From Dyadobacter sp. LHD-138 (GTDB taxonomy: Bacteria; Bacteroidota; Bacteroidia; Cytophagales; Spirosomataceae), in the NCBI RefSeq assembly GCF_030929615.1, contig NZ_JAVFVU010000004.1, positions 124,001 to 188,000 on the forward strand: 64,000 bases of DNA. The letters are read 5' to 3'. Below the pieces are notes generated by a model. That model worked only from the letters and a program-made list of their open reading frames with translations. It was not told the DNA's origin and ran no database searches. Positions 9,180 through 17,624 of the stretch are shown piece by piece. Each line of letters starts with the position of its first letter. The stretch's first letter is position 1. The translations under genes were made by a program, and so were the position numbers.

Positions 9180-10070
9180 TTATTCTGATTTCTTGCTGCT
9201 CTGATTGGCACTTTTTATTTGATTTTCAATGGCATCCCACTGTTCTTCACTGACTTCTTTCAGGAAATTGAACTGACCGGCAGACAAAACTTCACCGCCG
9301 TCCAGGGTGATTACTTCACCTGTGACATAGGAAGAAAAGTCAGAAACCAGATAAGCTGCCAGGTTGGCAAGCTCCTGATGGTCACCCACGCGTTGCAACG
9401 GAATACGGTTTTCAAACGAAAACTTCTCGGCCAGTTCTTTCGGAAAAAGCCGGTCCCAGGCACCTTTGGTAGGAAACGGTCCTGGCGCAATGGCATTAAG
9501 CCGGATGCCGTGACTGGCCCATTCAAAAGCCAGTGATTTGGTCATGGCCAATACACCTGCTTTCGCCATGGCCGAAGGTACAACCCAACCGGAGCCGGTC
9601 CAGGCATAGGTGGTGGAAATATTTAAAACGGTTCCCTTGATGTTATTTTCAATCCAGTACTTGCCAAGCGCCAGTGTAAAATAATAAGTACCGCGCAAAA
9701 CGATGTCAACAACCGTGTCGACGGCTTTATAGGAGAGGCGTTCGGTCGGGCTGATAAAATTTCCAGCCGAGTTATTGACCAGCACATCAACTTTACCAAA
9801 TTGTTCGATCGCTTTGGTTATTACATTTTCAATTTCTTCGGTTTTTCGCACATCGCAGGCAATCGCTAAAACTTTGCCACCTGTTTCGGTTTCCAGCTCG
9901 CTTGCCGTTTTTTCCAGCACCTCCAGGCGACGGCTGCAAATCACGACATTGGCGCCAAGTTTTAAAAAATAGGCAGCCATGGATCTTCCTAAGCCAGTTC
10001 CGCCACCGGTTACAATAATTGTTTTGTCATCCAGGGCACCTTCCCGTAGCATTCCTTCTTTGTAGGACAT
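9180..10070 (-). CDS. 2,4-dienoyl-CoA reductase-like SDR
   Basis: A 296-residue SDR with the cofactor motif VTGGGTGLGRSMA, the NNSAGNF motif, and a C-terminal TGEVITLDGGEVL. The usual YxxxK is replaced by SAMAKAG, as in the mitochondrial/peroxisomal 2,4-dienoyl-CoA reductase group, where the active site is arranged differently from classical SDRs. It would reduce dienoyl-CoA intermediates with NADPH during oxidation of unsaturated fatty acids. The gene upstream on the same strand is a dienoyl-CoA isomerase homologue, which supports this assignment; the spacing is 70 bases. Confidence 0.82.
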   Translation of the reverse strand: MSYKEGMLREGALDDKTIIVTGGGTGLGRSMAAYFLKLGANVVICSRRLEVLEKTASELETETGGKVLAIACDVRKTEEIENVITKAIEQFGKVDVLVNNSAGNFISPTERLSYKAVDTVVDIVLRGTYYFTLALGKYWIENNIKGTVLNISTTYAWTGSGWVVPSAMAKAGVLAMTKSLAFEWASHGIRLNAIAPGPFPTKGAWDRLFPKELAEKFSFENRIPLQRVGDHQELANLAAYLVSDFSSYVTGEVITLDGGEVLSAGQFNFLKEVSEEQWDAIENQIKSANQSSKKSE

Positions 10071-10140
10071 ATTCAGTTAAGATTGTATTGTCGACGGTTG
10101 AAAGCGGTCCGCCGCGCGGTTAAAAAATAGCTTTAAAATG

Positions 10141-10950
10141 TCAGGATTTGAAGTTGGGCAAGCGCTTTTCGGATTGGGCTTGAAAGGCCTTATGCAAATC
10201 CTCCGACAGGAGCATTGCTGCGTTCCAGGTTGCCATATATGCTAGTCCGTCTGCAACAGAATGGTCGCGGCTGTGATTTAGTATATGTTTTGTTCCGCGC
10301 ACTGAAACCGGCGATTTCGCAGCGATTGTTTTTGCAACGGCAGCTACCTTTTCGAGAAGGACATCCTTGCTTTCGAAGCTTTTATTAACCAGTCCGATTT
10401 TTTCAGCCTCTTCTCCGAATACCTGCCGACCTGTGAAAGCCATTTCCCGGACCATTCCCTCGGAGATAAGCTTTGGTAACCGCTGCAGTGTTCCCAGGTC
10501 TGCAACCATGCCCATGTCAATTTCTTTGATTGAAAAATAAGCTTCGTGCGTTGCATAACGCATGTCGCAGGCGCTTACAATATCAACACCCGCTCCAATG
10601 CACCCACCGTGAATCGCTGCAATGACGGGTTTACTACAATTTTCAATCGCGTTAATCGGACTTTGCAGTTCCAAAATCAGTTTTCTAAGTTTTTCCCGTT
10701 TTCGCGCATCACAGGTTTCTGCTATGTTTTGGACGGACAAGAGTAGCGATAAGTCTATTCCCGAGCAGAAATGTTTCCCTTCGCCACTGAGCATGATAAC
10801 CCTTACGTCGTCATTTTCGTCTAAGGCTTCAAAGATTGATTTTAACTCATGCCATGCAGTTTGATTCAATGCGTTGGCTTTTTCCGGCCGGTTTAGTTTT
10901 ACATAGCCAATGTCGTTTTCAATGGTAAGAAAAATTGTTTCGTAATTCAT
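10141..10950 (-). CDS. Crotonase family, likely delta(3,5)-delta(2,4)-dienoyl-CoA isomerase
   Basis: An enoyl-CoA hydratase/isomerase-fold protein, 269 residues from the ATG at 10950 (MNYETIFLTIENDIGYVKLN). A longer frame to 11034 only adds repeat-derived sequence. The oxyanion-hole motifs are HFCSGIDLS and HGGCIGAGVDIVSACD. The segment EIDMGMVADLGTLQRLPKLI closely follows the ECH1-type dienoyl-CoA isomerase signature, including the aspartate in MVADLG that takes part in catalysis. It would act with the adjacent dienoyl-CoA reductase to handle odd-position double bonds in beta-oxidation. Confidence 0.82.
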   Translation of the reverse strand: MNYETIFLTIENDIGYVKLNRPEKANALNQTAWHELKSIFEALDENDDVRVIMLSGEGKHFCSGIDLSLLLSVQNIAETCDARKREKLRKLILELQSPINAIENCSKPVIAAIHGGCIGAGVDIVSACDMRYATHEAYFSIKEIDMGMVADLGTLQRLPKLISEGMVREMAFTGRQVFGEEAEKIGLVNKSFESKDVLLEKVAAVAKTIAAKSPVSVRGTKHILNHSRDHSVADGLAYMATWNAAMLLSEDLHKAFQAQSEKRLPNFKS

Positions 10951-10959
10951 TTTTAGCTT

Positions 10960-11013
10960 GTTGATGAAGTGTAATGCCTTGTTATTGTGTAAATTTAATG
11001 TTGATGAAGTGTA
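10960..11013. repeat. Two copies of a 13-base motif GTTGATGAAGTGT
   Basis: GTTGATGAAGTGTA occurs at 10960-10973 and again at 11000-11013, 40 bases apart, directly upstream of the dienoyl-CoA isomerase start. The same 13-mer pair recurs at 39993-40024. They may be binding sites or a small dispersed repeat. Confidence 0.6.
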
Positions 11014-11113
11014 GGTAGTATGCATGCATACCAATGCAAATATATTATTTAGTTCTAATAATTTAAGTTATTGCAAGAAAAAATTTTAATTAAAAAAGAA
11101 TAGAATTAATTGT

Positions 11114-11824
11114 ATGGACACGGTGAAAGATGTCATGAACGAACTCGCTTCGCTTGGCGATGAGTCCGTAGTAAAAATGTTCAAGAGCCACGGTGCACAT
11201 GAACCCATCTATGGTGTCAGGGTTGGTGATATGAAGAAAATCCTGAAAAGGAATAAAAATAATCATACACTGGCTTTGGCACTTTACGAAACGGGGAATT
11301 CTGACGCGATGTACCTGGCAGGATTGATGGCAGATCCGTCGTTAATGACGATATCCTTGCTGGACGCGTGGGTTAAACGGGCTAACTGGTACATGATCAG
11401 TGAGTATGCTGTGGGCTGGGTGGCTGCTGAGAGTCCTTATGGCATGGATGTAGCCCGGAAATGGATCACCTCAAAGCATGAAATGATCGCAGATGCTGGC
11501 TGGGCGGTGTGGAGTAACTTATTTAGGCTGATGCCGGATGAAAAACTTGATAAAGCTGAAATCGAAAATTTACTTGATCATGTCGAGAATGAAATTCATC
11601 ATGCACCCAATCGGGTTCGTTACGCGATGAATGGATTCGTGATAGCGATGGCTGCACATTACGAGCCGCTGGCAGATCAGGCTTTCGCGGTAGCAGAAAG
11701 AATAGGGAAGGTCCGTGTTAATTTGGGGGAAACCGCATGCAAAGTCCCGTTCGCTCCTGATTATATCAAAAAAACCTGGGCTGCGGGTAAACGTGGAAGC
11801 AAGCGAAAAACCGTTCGTTGTTAA
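11114..11824 (+). CDS. DNA alkylation repair protein (AlkD-like HEAT repeats)
   Basis: A 236-residue all-helical protein of the AlkC/AlkD superfamily. It has the start motif SHGAHEPIYGVRVGDMKKIL and the conserved tryptophan/aspartate segments LLDAWVKRANWYMISEY and ADAGWAVWSNLF that line the DNA-binding groove in AlkD. AlkD enzymes remove bulky or cationic alkylated bases without flipping them. Alone on its strand, with a basic C-terminal tail. The function as a glycosylase is inferred from family. Confidence 0.85.
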   Translation: MDTVKDVMNELASLGDESVVKMFKSHGAHEPIYGVRVGDMKKILKRNKNNHTLALALYETGNSDAMYLAGLMADPSLMTISLLDAWVKRANWYMISEYAVGWVAAESPYGMDVARKWITSKHEMIADAGWAVWSNLFRLMPDEKLDKAEIENLLDHVENEIHHAPNRVRYAMNGFVIAMAAHYEPLADQAFAVAERIGKVRVNLGETACKVPFAPDYIKKTWAAGKRGSKRKTVRC

Positions 11825-11886
11825 CGCCTAAAAAGAAATCAGGAAACCGGTTTAAGGAATCCTGATACTGAAATTTATGCTGTTAC

Positions 11887-12807
11887 TTACTGTTGTGCAA
11901 GGAGATATAGTGCCGCCATTCGCACGGCTACGCCATTTTCTACCTGGTTCAAAATAATCGAATGGGATGAATCGGCAGCGTCTGAGGAAAGTTCAACGCC
12001 ACGGTTGATAGGGCCCGGGTGCATCAATACGATCTCTTTGTCCAATTCATCAAGCATTGCTTTTGTAATGCCAAAATAAAGCGAATATTCTCTCAACGAA
12101 GGGAAATACTTAATTTGCTGTCTTTCAAGCTGGATACGAAGCACATTGGCCACATCACACCATTGAAGCGCTTCCTTCACATTATGACCGATTTTTACAC
12201 CTAAATCTGCCAGATGTTTCGGGATCAGTGTGGCTGGTCCGCAAACCATTACTTCCGCGCCCAGTTTCTGCAAACAGAATATATTGGACAAGGCTACCCG
12301 TGAATGCAGGATATCTCCGATGATGGCAATCTTTTTACCGGCCAGATCTCCAAGTTTTTCCCGCATGGAAAAAGCGTCGAGCAAAGCTTGCGTTGGATGC
12401 TCGTGTGTTCCGTCACCAGCATTGATTACGTTTGCAGGAATGCGGCTTGAAAGATAATGCGGAGCACCGGGACTGCTATGGCGCATGACGATCATATCGA
12501 CTTTCATGGCCAGGATATTGTTGACGGTATCAAGCAAAGTTTCGCCTTTTTTTACCGAGCTGCCCGAAGCTGAAAAATTAACAACATCAGCTGAAAGTCT
12601 TTTTTCGGCAAGCTCAAAGGAGAGCCTTGTACGGGTGGAATTCTCGAAAAAGACGTTGGCTATGGTAATGTCTCTAAGGGACGGTACTTTCTTGATTGGC
12701 CTGTTAATTACTTCCTTGAATTGGGTGGCAGTATCTAAAATGGTATGAATGTCATTCTCGTTCAGGTTTTTAATTCCAAGTAAGTGCCGAACTGAAAGTT
12801 TTGTCAT
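11887..12807 (-). CDS. pyrB: Aspartate carbamoyltransferase catalytic chain
   Basis: PyrB condenses carbamoyl phosphate and aspartate in pyrimidine synthesis. The 306-residue protein has the carbamoyl-phosphate loop FFENSTRTRLSFELAEKRL, the MRHSSPGAPHYLS region, GDGTHEHPTQALLDAFSM and the late HPGPINRGVEL motif. No pyrI (regulatory chain) lies beside it. On the minus strand a TATCTTTG box (12831-12838) lies 24 bases before the start and may be its -7 element. Confidence 0.96.
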   Translation of the reverse strand: MTKLSVRHLLGIKNLNENDIHTILDTATQFKEVINRPIKKVPSLRDITIANVFFENSTRTRLSFELAEKRLSADVVNFSASGSSVKKGETLLDTVNNILAMKVDMIVMRHSSPGAPHYLSSRIPANVINAGDGTHEHPTQALLDAFSMREKLGDLAGKKIAIIGDILHSRVALSNIFCLQKLGAEVMVCGPATLIPKHLADLGVKIGHNVKEALQWCDVANVLRIQLERQQIKYFPSLREYSLYFGITKAMLDELDKEIVLMHPGPINRGVELSSDAADSSHSIILNQVENGVAVRMAALYLLAQQ

Positions 12808-13352
12808 TGCGTCTGGATAAGAAAGTTTTGCAAAGATAATAAGGAAGCGCCCAAACAGAAAACCGAATGCGCGGAAAACTTTGATTATATGCCCACGGCC
12901 AAAGAACGGCGCTCTGTTTCAGTATGCTATAAAAAGTTTTTTAAGTAACCCTTTTTAAAAAAATGAATAGAATAATTTTGATATTTACTATAAAAGTATT
13001 AAATAGTCGCCGTGTAATTTGTTTAGAATAAATTCTAGCAGTAGTTTTGGTTCGGTAAATGGATTTCACAGCATTTGCTTTCATATCCTCCTCATCATAA
13101 GTATCATCAATTGAATTTGCTGGGTTCGTTTTTTCGCAAGAAGAAACAAATGTTTTGTTCGACTATCGCCGAATGGTTTTGATGATGTTTTCTCATTTTT
13201 TTTCAGTGCCTGACGATACTTAATTTCTATCGGGTCCTTTTTCTAAGATTTTTTTGAGGACAATTTTTTTACCCTCATGGATTCTTTACGCCCTGCCCCT
13301 AGAAAAAAATGTTTCGGACGACAGGCATTTTCTGTCACAATTACCACTAATT
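12808..13352. other. Intergenic region between divergent pyrB and the SGNH gene
   Basis: About 545 bases, AT-rich, with the pyrB -7 box at 12831-12838 and otherwise no convincing gene, RNA or repeat. An in-frame ATG at 13254 would extend the downstream gene by 33 residues, but those residues do not look like protein that would precede a signal peptide. Confidence 0.5.
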
Positions 13353-15086
13353 ATGAATTTTAAATTTTACGTTCCGTCTTTATTCCTGATTCTGCTGGCC
13401 ACTTCGGCTTCTTTTGGTCAGGCAATAAAAATAGCTTTTCCTTCTACCCGTATCGTCATTCAGCGAGATCAGACCAATAAAGCAAAGATTAATATTACCG
13501 GTACGTTTACCAAAGCGGTTGACCGTATCGAAGCCCATTTGAAAACACGGACAGGGGAGGCGGGGACCGAAGTGGCGTGGACAACCATCAGTTCCAATCC
13601 GACTGGCGGTGTTTTTTCCGGTAATCTTACGGCCATCGGAGGCCGATATGACCTGGAAGTAAGGGGGATGAAAAACAATGTTCAGATCGAAGCGCCGGTT
13701 GTTATTGAGCGCGTTGGTGTGGGAGAAGTGTTTTTCATTGTGGGCCATTCCAATGCGGCTGGCGGATCGAGTCCGAGTGTAGGTGCTGCAAACGATATGG
13801 TCAGTTCGATCAACCCGAAAGCTATTGATCCTGTGAAATATGATAGATATTTTTCTACGGGGAATCCGGATCTTTTGCCGCCGATGATCTTTTCGCAGCT
13901 TTGCGGCGAATGTGGTATGGCCCCGGGTGTAAAAGATATCTCCTTCTTCTGGGGAAAACTGGGTGATTTATTGGTAGACCAGTTGAAGGTTCCGATTTTG
14001 TTTTACAGTGCGGCATTTGGAGGGACGAATATGGAGCAGACCTACATGGCTGCTTATGATATTCCATTCACACATTCGTTCGTAAATTATAACATCAGAA
14101 TGCCCTACGTGAATATCCGGAATGGATTTAAAAATTACGTGCCGCTAACAGGGCTTCGTGCAATTTTGTCCGGACATGGTGTGAACGATCGATTTGTGGC
14201 CGATCCGGAAAATAGTTTCAAGAAAAACAACAATGGTGTTATTGCCAAGACCCGGAGCGAATCCGGTTATAATGAATTGCCATGGATGGTTGCAATTTCG
14301 GGCTGGGATGGTGACGGCCGTATATATGCACTTGAAAATGCGCAGCGATCCATTATTCTCACTACCCCCAATGTTTGGGAGGGTGGAAAACTGAATGACA
14401 TTGATAACAGTGGAAGAAATGCTGATAAAGTGCATTTTAACGTAGCCGGGCAAAATGCTGCTGCGCAAAAATGGTTTGATGCGATCGTCAGTACTTCAAC
14501 CAATTTTTTAGCGAATTCCAAACCCCTGCTTGCCAAAACCCCTGATTTGCCATCTCCGTTGCCGGTAACGCTGGTGAAATTCAAGGCTAAAACTTTGGAA
14601 AATCAAAGAAACCTGCTTGAATGGTCTACCACGGCGGAAACGAATAATGACTATTTCGAGGTTCAAAGAAGTAATGATGCGCAGGCTTTTGAAACAATCG
14701 GTGTCAGAGAAGGCATGGGCGATACAAAAACGCTTGTTGATTATGAATACACCGATGAGAAACCATTTAAAGATATTGTTTATTATCGTTTAAAACAGGT
14801 TGATTTTGACGGCACCTTTGCCTATTCCCGTATCATTGCGGTGATCAAAAAAGAAGAGCAACACGCAGATTACATTTTCCCGAATCCAACCGGAAGTACG
14901 GTTGAAGTAGCTGCCGAAGGATCGGACGTTACGGAAGTGACAATTATTGACAGTAGAGGAAGAATCGTTTTAATTGAAAAATCGCCAAGCCAGATCGACG
15001 TTTCGAGTCTGAGTAAAGGAGATTATATTGTCCAGGCTAAAACACAAAGCGGGCGTACAATACGTAAGAAAATGATCAAGCTCTGA
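13353..15086 (+). CDS. Secreted SGNH/sialate O-acetylesterase-like protein with T9SS sorting domain
   Basis: A 577-residue secreted protein. From the ATG at 13353 there is a clean signal peptide (MNFKFYVPSLFLILLATSAS, then FGQ). A beta-rich domain is followed by an SGNH-type esterase core: VFFIVGHSNAAGGSS takes the place of the GQSN block of sialate O-acetylesterases, and the late block DKVHFNVAGQNAAAQKW carries the D-x-x-H pair. The last ~75 residues are a type IX secretion type A sorting domain (YIFPNPTGSTVEV, DSRGRIV, SLSKGDYIVQ, IRKKMIKL). It should cross the outer membrane through T9SS and act on carbohydrate esters, the exact substrate being unknown. Confidence 0.85.
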   Translation: MNFKFYVPSLFLILLATSASFGQAIKIAFPSTRIVIQRDQTNKAKINITGTFTKAVDRIEAHLKTRTGEAGTEVAWTTISSNPTGGVFSGNLTAIGGRYDLEVRGMKNNVQIEAPVVIERVGVGEVFFIVGHSNAAGGSSPSVGAANDMVSSINPKAIDPVKYDRYFSTGNPDLLPPMIFSQLCGECGMAPGVKDISFFWGKLGDLLVDQLKVPILFYSAAFGGTNMEQTYMAAYDIPFTHSFVNYNIRMPYVNIRNGFKNYVPLTGLRAILSGHGVNDRFVADPENSFKKNNNGVIAKTRSESGYNELPWMVAISGWDGDGRIYALENAQRSIILTTPNVWEGGKLNDIDNSGRNADKVHFNVAGQNAAAQKWFDAIVSTSTNFLANSKPLLAKTPDLPSPLPVTLVKFKAKTLENQRNLLEWSTTAETNNDYFEVQRSNDAQAFETIGVREGMGDTKTLVDYEYTDEKPFKDIVYYRLKQVDFDGTFAYSRIIAVIKKEEQHADYIFPNPTGSTVEVAAEGSDVTEVTIIDSRGRIVLIEKSPSQIDVSSLSKGDYIVQAKTQSGRTIRKKMIKL

Positions 15087-15110
15087 TACTCATTTTTGTT
15101 GTCAGGCATT

Positions 15111-15150
15111 CGGGTTATCAAATCAAACGGATTTGATAACCCGATTTTTT
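15111..15150 (+). terminator. Intrinsic terminator after the SGNH gene
   Basis: A perfect 14-bp stem (CGGGTTATCAAATC / GATTTGATAACCCG) with a 5-base loop followed by ATTTTTTG, 25 bases past the stop codon. Confidence 0.9.
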
Positions 15151-15221
15151 GTGGGGTGGTTTAAGTAAGAAATCCTGATCTTCTGAATAAATTGTCTTAA
15201 TTATGCAAAGAGAATTAAAGA

Positions 15222-15677
15222 ATGGACAGTATGAATAAACAGAGGTTGATCGCGTACATGAAAGGACTTTTGGACGAACGGATGCAGGTGGCCTGGGAAG
15301 CGATGGAGGCGGCCCAGGATTCGGCAAACGATCAGAGCAAGAGTTCGGCGGGGGATAAATATGAAACGGCGAGGTCTATGGGGCAGCTCGATCGCAATAT
15401 GCACGCAAGACAATATGAGCAGGTGCGGCAGGAAAGAGTTTTACTGGAAAGGATTGGTGAAACAGAAACAAGTCCAAGAGGAGCCGTTGGCGCTTTGCTG
15501 GAAACGACGGCGGGCTGGTTTTTTATCTCCGTAAGTCTGGGGGCTGTGAAATTTGATGACCAAACGGTGCTGGCGGTTTCCTCGTCTTCGCCCGTAGGAC
15601 TTTCGTTTTTGGGTAAAGAAGCAGGGGCGGCATTTCAGTTTCTGAATAAACCGCACAAGATTACGGCGATATATTAA
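15222..15677 (+). CDS. GreA/GreB-like protein
   Basis: A 151-residue protein with a two-part layout: a charged helical N-terminal half (residues ~1-75, heptad-like) and a small beta C-terminal half. The ending, AVSSSSPVGLSFLGKEAGAAF then KPHKITAIY, follows the C-terminal FKBP-like domain of transcript cleavage factors (SPIGKALLGKKVGDEV in GreA). The acidic tip of the Gre coiled coil (D-L-S-E-N) is absent; SSAGDKYETARSMG stands in its place. It could therefore bind RNA polymerase without stimulating cleavage. The start may alternatively be the ATG at 15231. Relatives in this phylum are sometimes labelled 3-oxoacyl-ACP synthase, which the sequence does not support. Confidence 0.65.
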   Translation: MDSMNKQRLIAYMKGLLDERMQVAWEAMEAAQDSANDQSKSSAGDKYETARSMGQLDRNMHARQYEQVRQERVLLERIGETETSPRGAVGALLETTAGWFFISVSLGAVKFDDQTVLAVSSSSPVGLSFLGKEAGAAFQFLNKPHKITAIY

Positions 15678-15688
15678 TTTGGCTTTCA

Positions 15689-15770
15689 GCTGTCGGCAAT
15701 CGGCTGTCAGATTATGGATACTGAGCAATTGTGTTCATTGTCCAAATATTGACGGCCGATTGCTGAGAGC
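15689..15770. terminator. Imperfect inverted repeat between convergent genes
   Basis: 15689-15709 (starting GCTGTCGGCAATCGG) pairs with 15750-15770 at 18 of 21 positions, with a 40-base loop. It fills the gap between the Gre-like gene and convergent yebC. The arms look like a degenerate dispersed intergenic repeat that could also end transcription. Confidence 0.45.
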
Positions 15771-15779
15771 CGACTGCTT

Positions 15780-16496
15780 TTACGCCATATTGTGATAAAC
15801 GCGCTGAACGTCGTCGTCTTCTTCTATTTTTTCAATCAGTTTTTCAACTTCTGCAACTTCTTCGTCCGTCAGTTTTTTAGTATCACTCGGAATACGTTCG
15901 AAGTCAGCTTCTACGATTTCGAAACCGTTTTCTTCAAGGTAATGCTGCAATGTGCCAAATGAAGAGAATTCTCCATAAATGTTGATCTGGTTGGTTTCTT
16001 CGTCGAGGAATACTTCTTCACCGCCTACATCGATCAATTCAAATTCCAGTTCTTCCACATCTTTAGAGCCGTCATTCTTAACCTTAAAGATACATTTGCG
16101 GTCAAAAATAAAATCCAGCATGCCCATGGTGCCAAGACTTCCACCCAGTTTATTAAAATAACTGCGGACATTTGCAACGGTACGAACCGGATTGTCGGTG
16201 GTGCTTTCAACAAGGATCGCAACCCCATGAGGGCCGTAGCCTTCATAGACGATTTCCTTGTAATCGGCCTGATCCTTTGAAGTTGCTCTTTTAATAGCGC
16301 GCTCAACCGTTTCCTTAGGCATGTTTGCAGCTCTTGCATTTTGAAGCAGCACTCTGAGGCGTGCGTTGGTAGCCGGATCAGCCGTTCCGCTTTTTACAGC
16401 AAGAACAATATCTTTTCCAATGCGGGTAAATGTTTTGGCCATTTTGTCCCAACGCTTAAACATGCGCGCTTTTCTATATTCATAGGCTCTTCCCAT
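15780..16496 (-). CDS. YebC/PmpR-family protein
   Basis: A 238-residue member of the YebC/TACO1 family. The family opening is visible (MGRAYEYRKARMFKRWDKMAK instead of the usual MAGHSKWxNIK), then ARAANMPKETVERAIKR, YEGYGPHGVAILVE and NPVRTVANVRSYFNK. Members act on the ribosome to ease translation of difficult stretches in some organisms and have been reported as DNA-binding regulators in others. The N terminus with RAYEYRKARMFKR marks the type common in Bacteroidota. Confidence 0.9.
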   Translation of the reverse strand: MGRAYEYRKARMFKRWDKMAKTFTRIGKDIVLAVKSGTADPATNARLRVLLQNARAANMPKETVERAIKRATSKDQADYKEIVYEGYGPHGVAILVESTTDNPVRTVANVRSYFNKLGGSLGTMGMLDFIFDRKCIFKVKNDGSKDVEELEFELIDVGGEEVFLDEETNQINIYGEFSSFGTLQHYLEENGFEIVEADFERIPSDTKKLTDEEVAEVEKLIEKIEEDDDVQRVYHNMA

Positions 16497-16619
16497 GCGT
16501 ATTCTACTTAAGTTTTAATAGGTTTAAATTCAATACAATTTACCAGTCTCCAAAGCCAGGTCTTAAAACGCCGTGCACTGTTAATAATCTGCAATTAACT
16601 TGTGGTTGGTAACGGTCAG

Positions 16620-16694
16620 AAATTTAGCTACTTAGCTAAATTTCCGTTGATTTGGCGACTGGCCTCCGGTTCAAATAATTTGTAAATTTACAAA
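16620..16694. promoter_or_regulatory. Two palindromes between divergent yebC and elaA-like genes
   Basis: 16620-16643 is AAATTTAGCTA-CT-TAGCTAAATTT, an 11-bp perfect inverted repeat. 16679-16694 is TTTGTAAATTTACAAA, a 16-base perfect palindrome. They lie in the shared upstream region of two divergent genes and have the shape of operator sites; the binding protein is not known. Confidence 0.4.
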
Positions 16695-16747
16695 AGACTG
16701 ATAAACTCAGGCAAAAATAAGAAGCTTTCAATCTCTTTTACTTAAAA

Positions 16748-17224
16748 ATGGATCTAAAATTAAAATGGAGTCTTAAAACTTTTGATGAACTGACCAATCA
16801 TGAATTGTATGAAATATTGCGGCTGAGAAATGAGGTGTTTGTCTTGGAGCAGCACTGTGTATTTCTTGATCAGGATAATAAGGATCAGCAATGCCATCAT
16901 CTGGCTGGTACGGACAATGGACAACTGATGGCCTATGCCCGGATCGTCCCTGCCAATCTATCGTATGAATTTCCTTCCATAGGAAGAGTTGTAGTTTCTC
17001 CGCTGGGCCGCGGAAAAATGTATGGCGTTGCGTTGATGAAGAAATCCATTGAATCCATTGAAGCGTTGTACGGACAGCAGACCATTCGGATCGGTGCTCA
17101 ATTTTATCTGAAAAAATTTTACGCCTCATTTGGTTTTAAACAATCCAGTGAAATATATGATGAAGACGGGATAGACCATATTGAAATGACTCGGGAGCCT
17201 GTTTTGGGGAATAATGAGTGTTAA
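16748..17224 (+). CDS. ElaA-type GNAT acetyltransferase
   Basis: A 158-residue GNAT-fold enzyme of the ElaA group. Visible markers are LRLRNEVFVLEQHCVF and the D-x-D-x-x-D run at the N terminus, IGRVVVSPLGRGKMYGVAL (acetyl-CoA-binding V-x-x-x-x-R-G-x-G/M) and AQFYLKKFYASFGFKQ, ending with DGIDHIEM. It should move an acetyl group from acetyl-CoA to a small amine or protein; the substrate is unknown. Confidence 0.87.
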   Translation: MDLKLKWSLKTFDELTNHELYEILRLRNEVFVLEQHCVFLDQDNKDQQCHHLAGTDNGQLMAYARIVPANLSYEFPSIGRVVVSPLGRGKMYGVALMKKSIESIEALYGQQTIRIGAQFYLKKFYASFGFKQSSEIYDEDGIDHIEMTREPVLGNNEC

Positions 17225-17430
17225 ATCCGGTCAATATGTGGAATAATTCAGCAAAAATGTCAGACATCCGGTCAGAATTTCATACTTGTAATGTTTTATA
17301 AATTGGTTAGAATTTAATTATAGATAGAAAATTTATTCAAATACCATTATATTGTACCTAATACATAAATGTTTATACCTGAAAGAGGTTCGGATGAAGT
17401 TGTGGCATAGATATTTTATATTTAGAAGTC

Positions 17431-17551
17431 AGTCAAGCAAATTACTGCCTGTAACTGACGCCTGTCAGCATAACACAGTAATTTTGACGAACACTGATAG
17501 AGGAGGGTTTACGTGGAATGGCCTACTGTAATGCGGTAGGCCATTTTTTTG
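17431..17551 (+). ncRNA. Structured RNA element with terminator upstream of metF
   Basis: The 400-base gap before metF holds two nested stems and a terminator. Outer stem: AAATTACTG (17439-17447) with CAGTAATTT (17476-17484), extended after a small bulge by GTCAA (17432-17436) with TTGAC. Inner stem: CTGAC (17455-17459), loop GCCT, GTCAG (17464-17468). A terminator follows: ATGGCCTAC / GTAGGCCAT with TTTTTT (17518-17550). It starts ~200 bases after the elaA-like gene and ends ~75 bases before metF. It could be a small RNA or a cis-acting leader of metF. It does not match SAM-I, SAM-II, THF or cobalamin aptamers that I can recall. Confidence 0.45.
17518..17550 (+). terminator. Intrinsic terminator upstream of metF
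   Basis: A perfect 9-bp stem with a 9-base loop, followed by at least six T residues. It lies far from the preceding gene, so it probably ends either a long 3' UTR, a small RNA or a metF leader transcript. Confidence 0.85.
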
Positions 17552-17624
17552 TGCCTTATAGATTGGTTTGGTTGTAGAATTGGTGTTCTTTTGTAAACTT
17601 TTATGTAAATAAAGAATTCTATAC

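Noticed and set aside
15222-15677. Annotation as 3-oxoacyl-ACP synthase
   Set aside because: Far too short and without a ketosynthase active site; the C-terminal half fits GreA/GreB instead.
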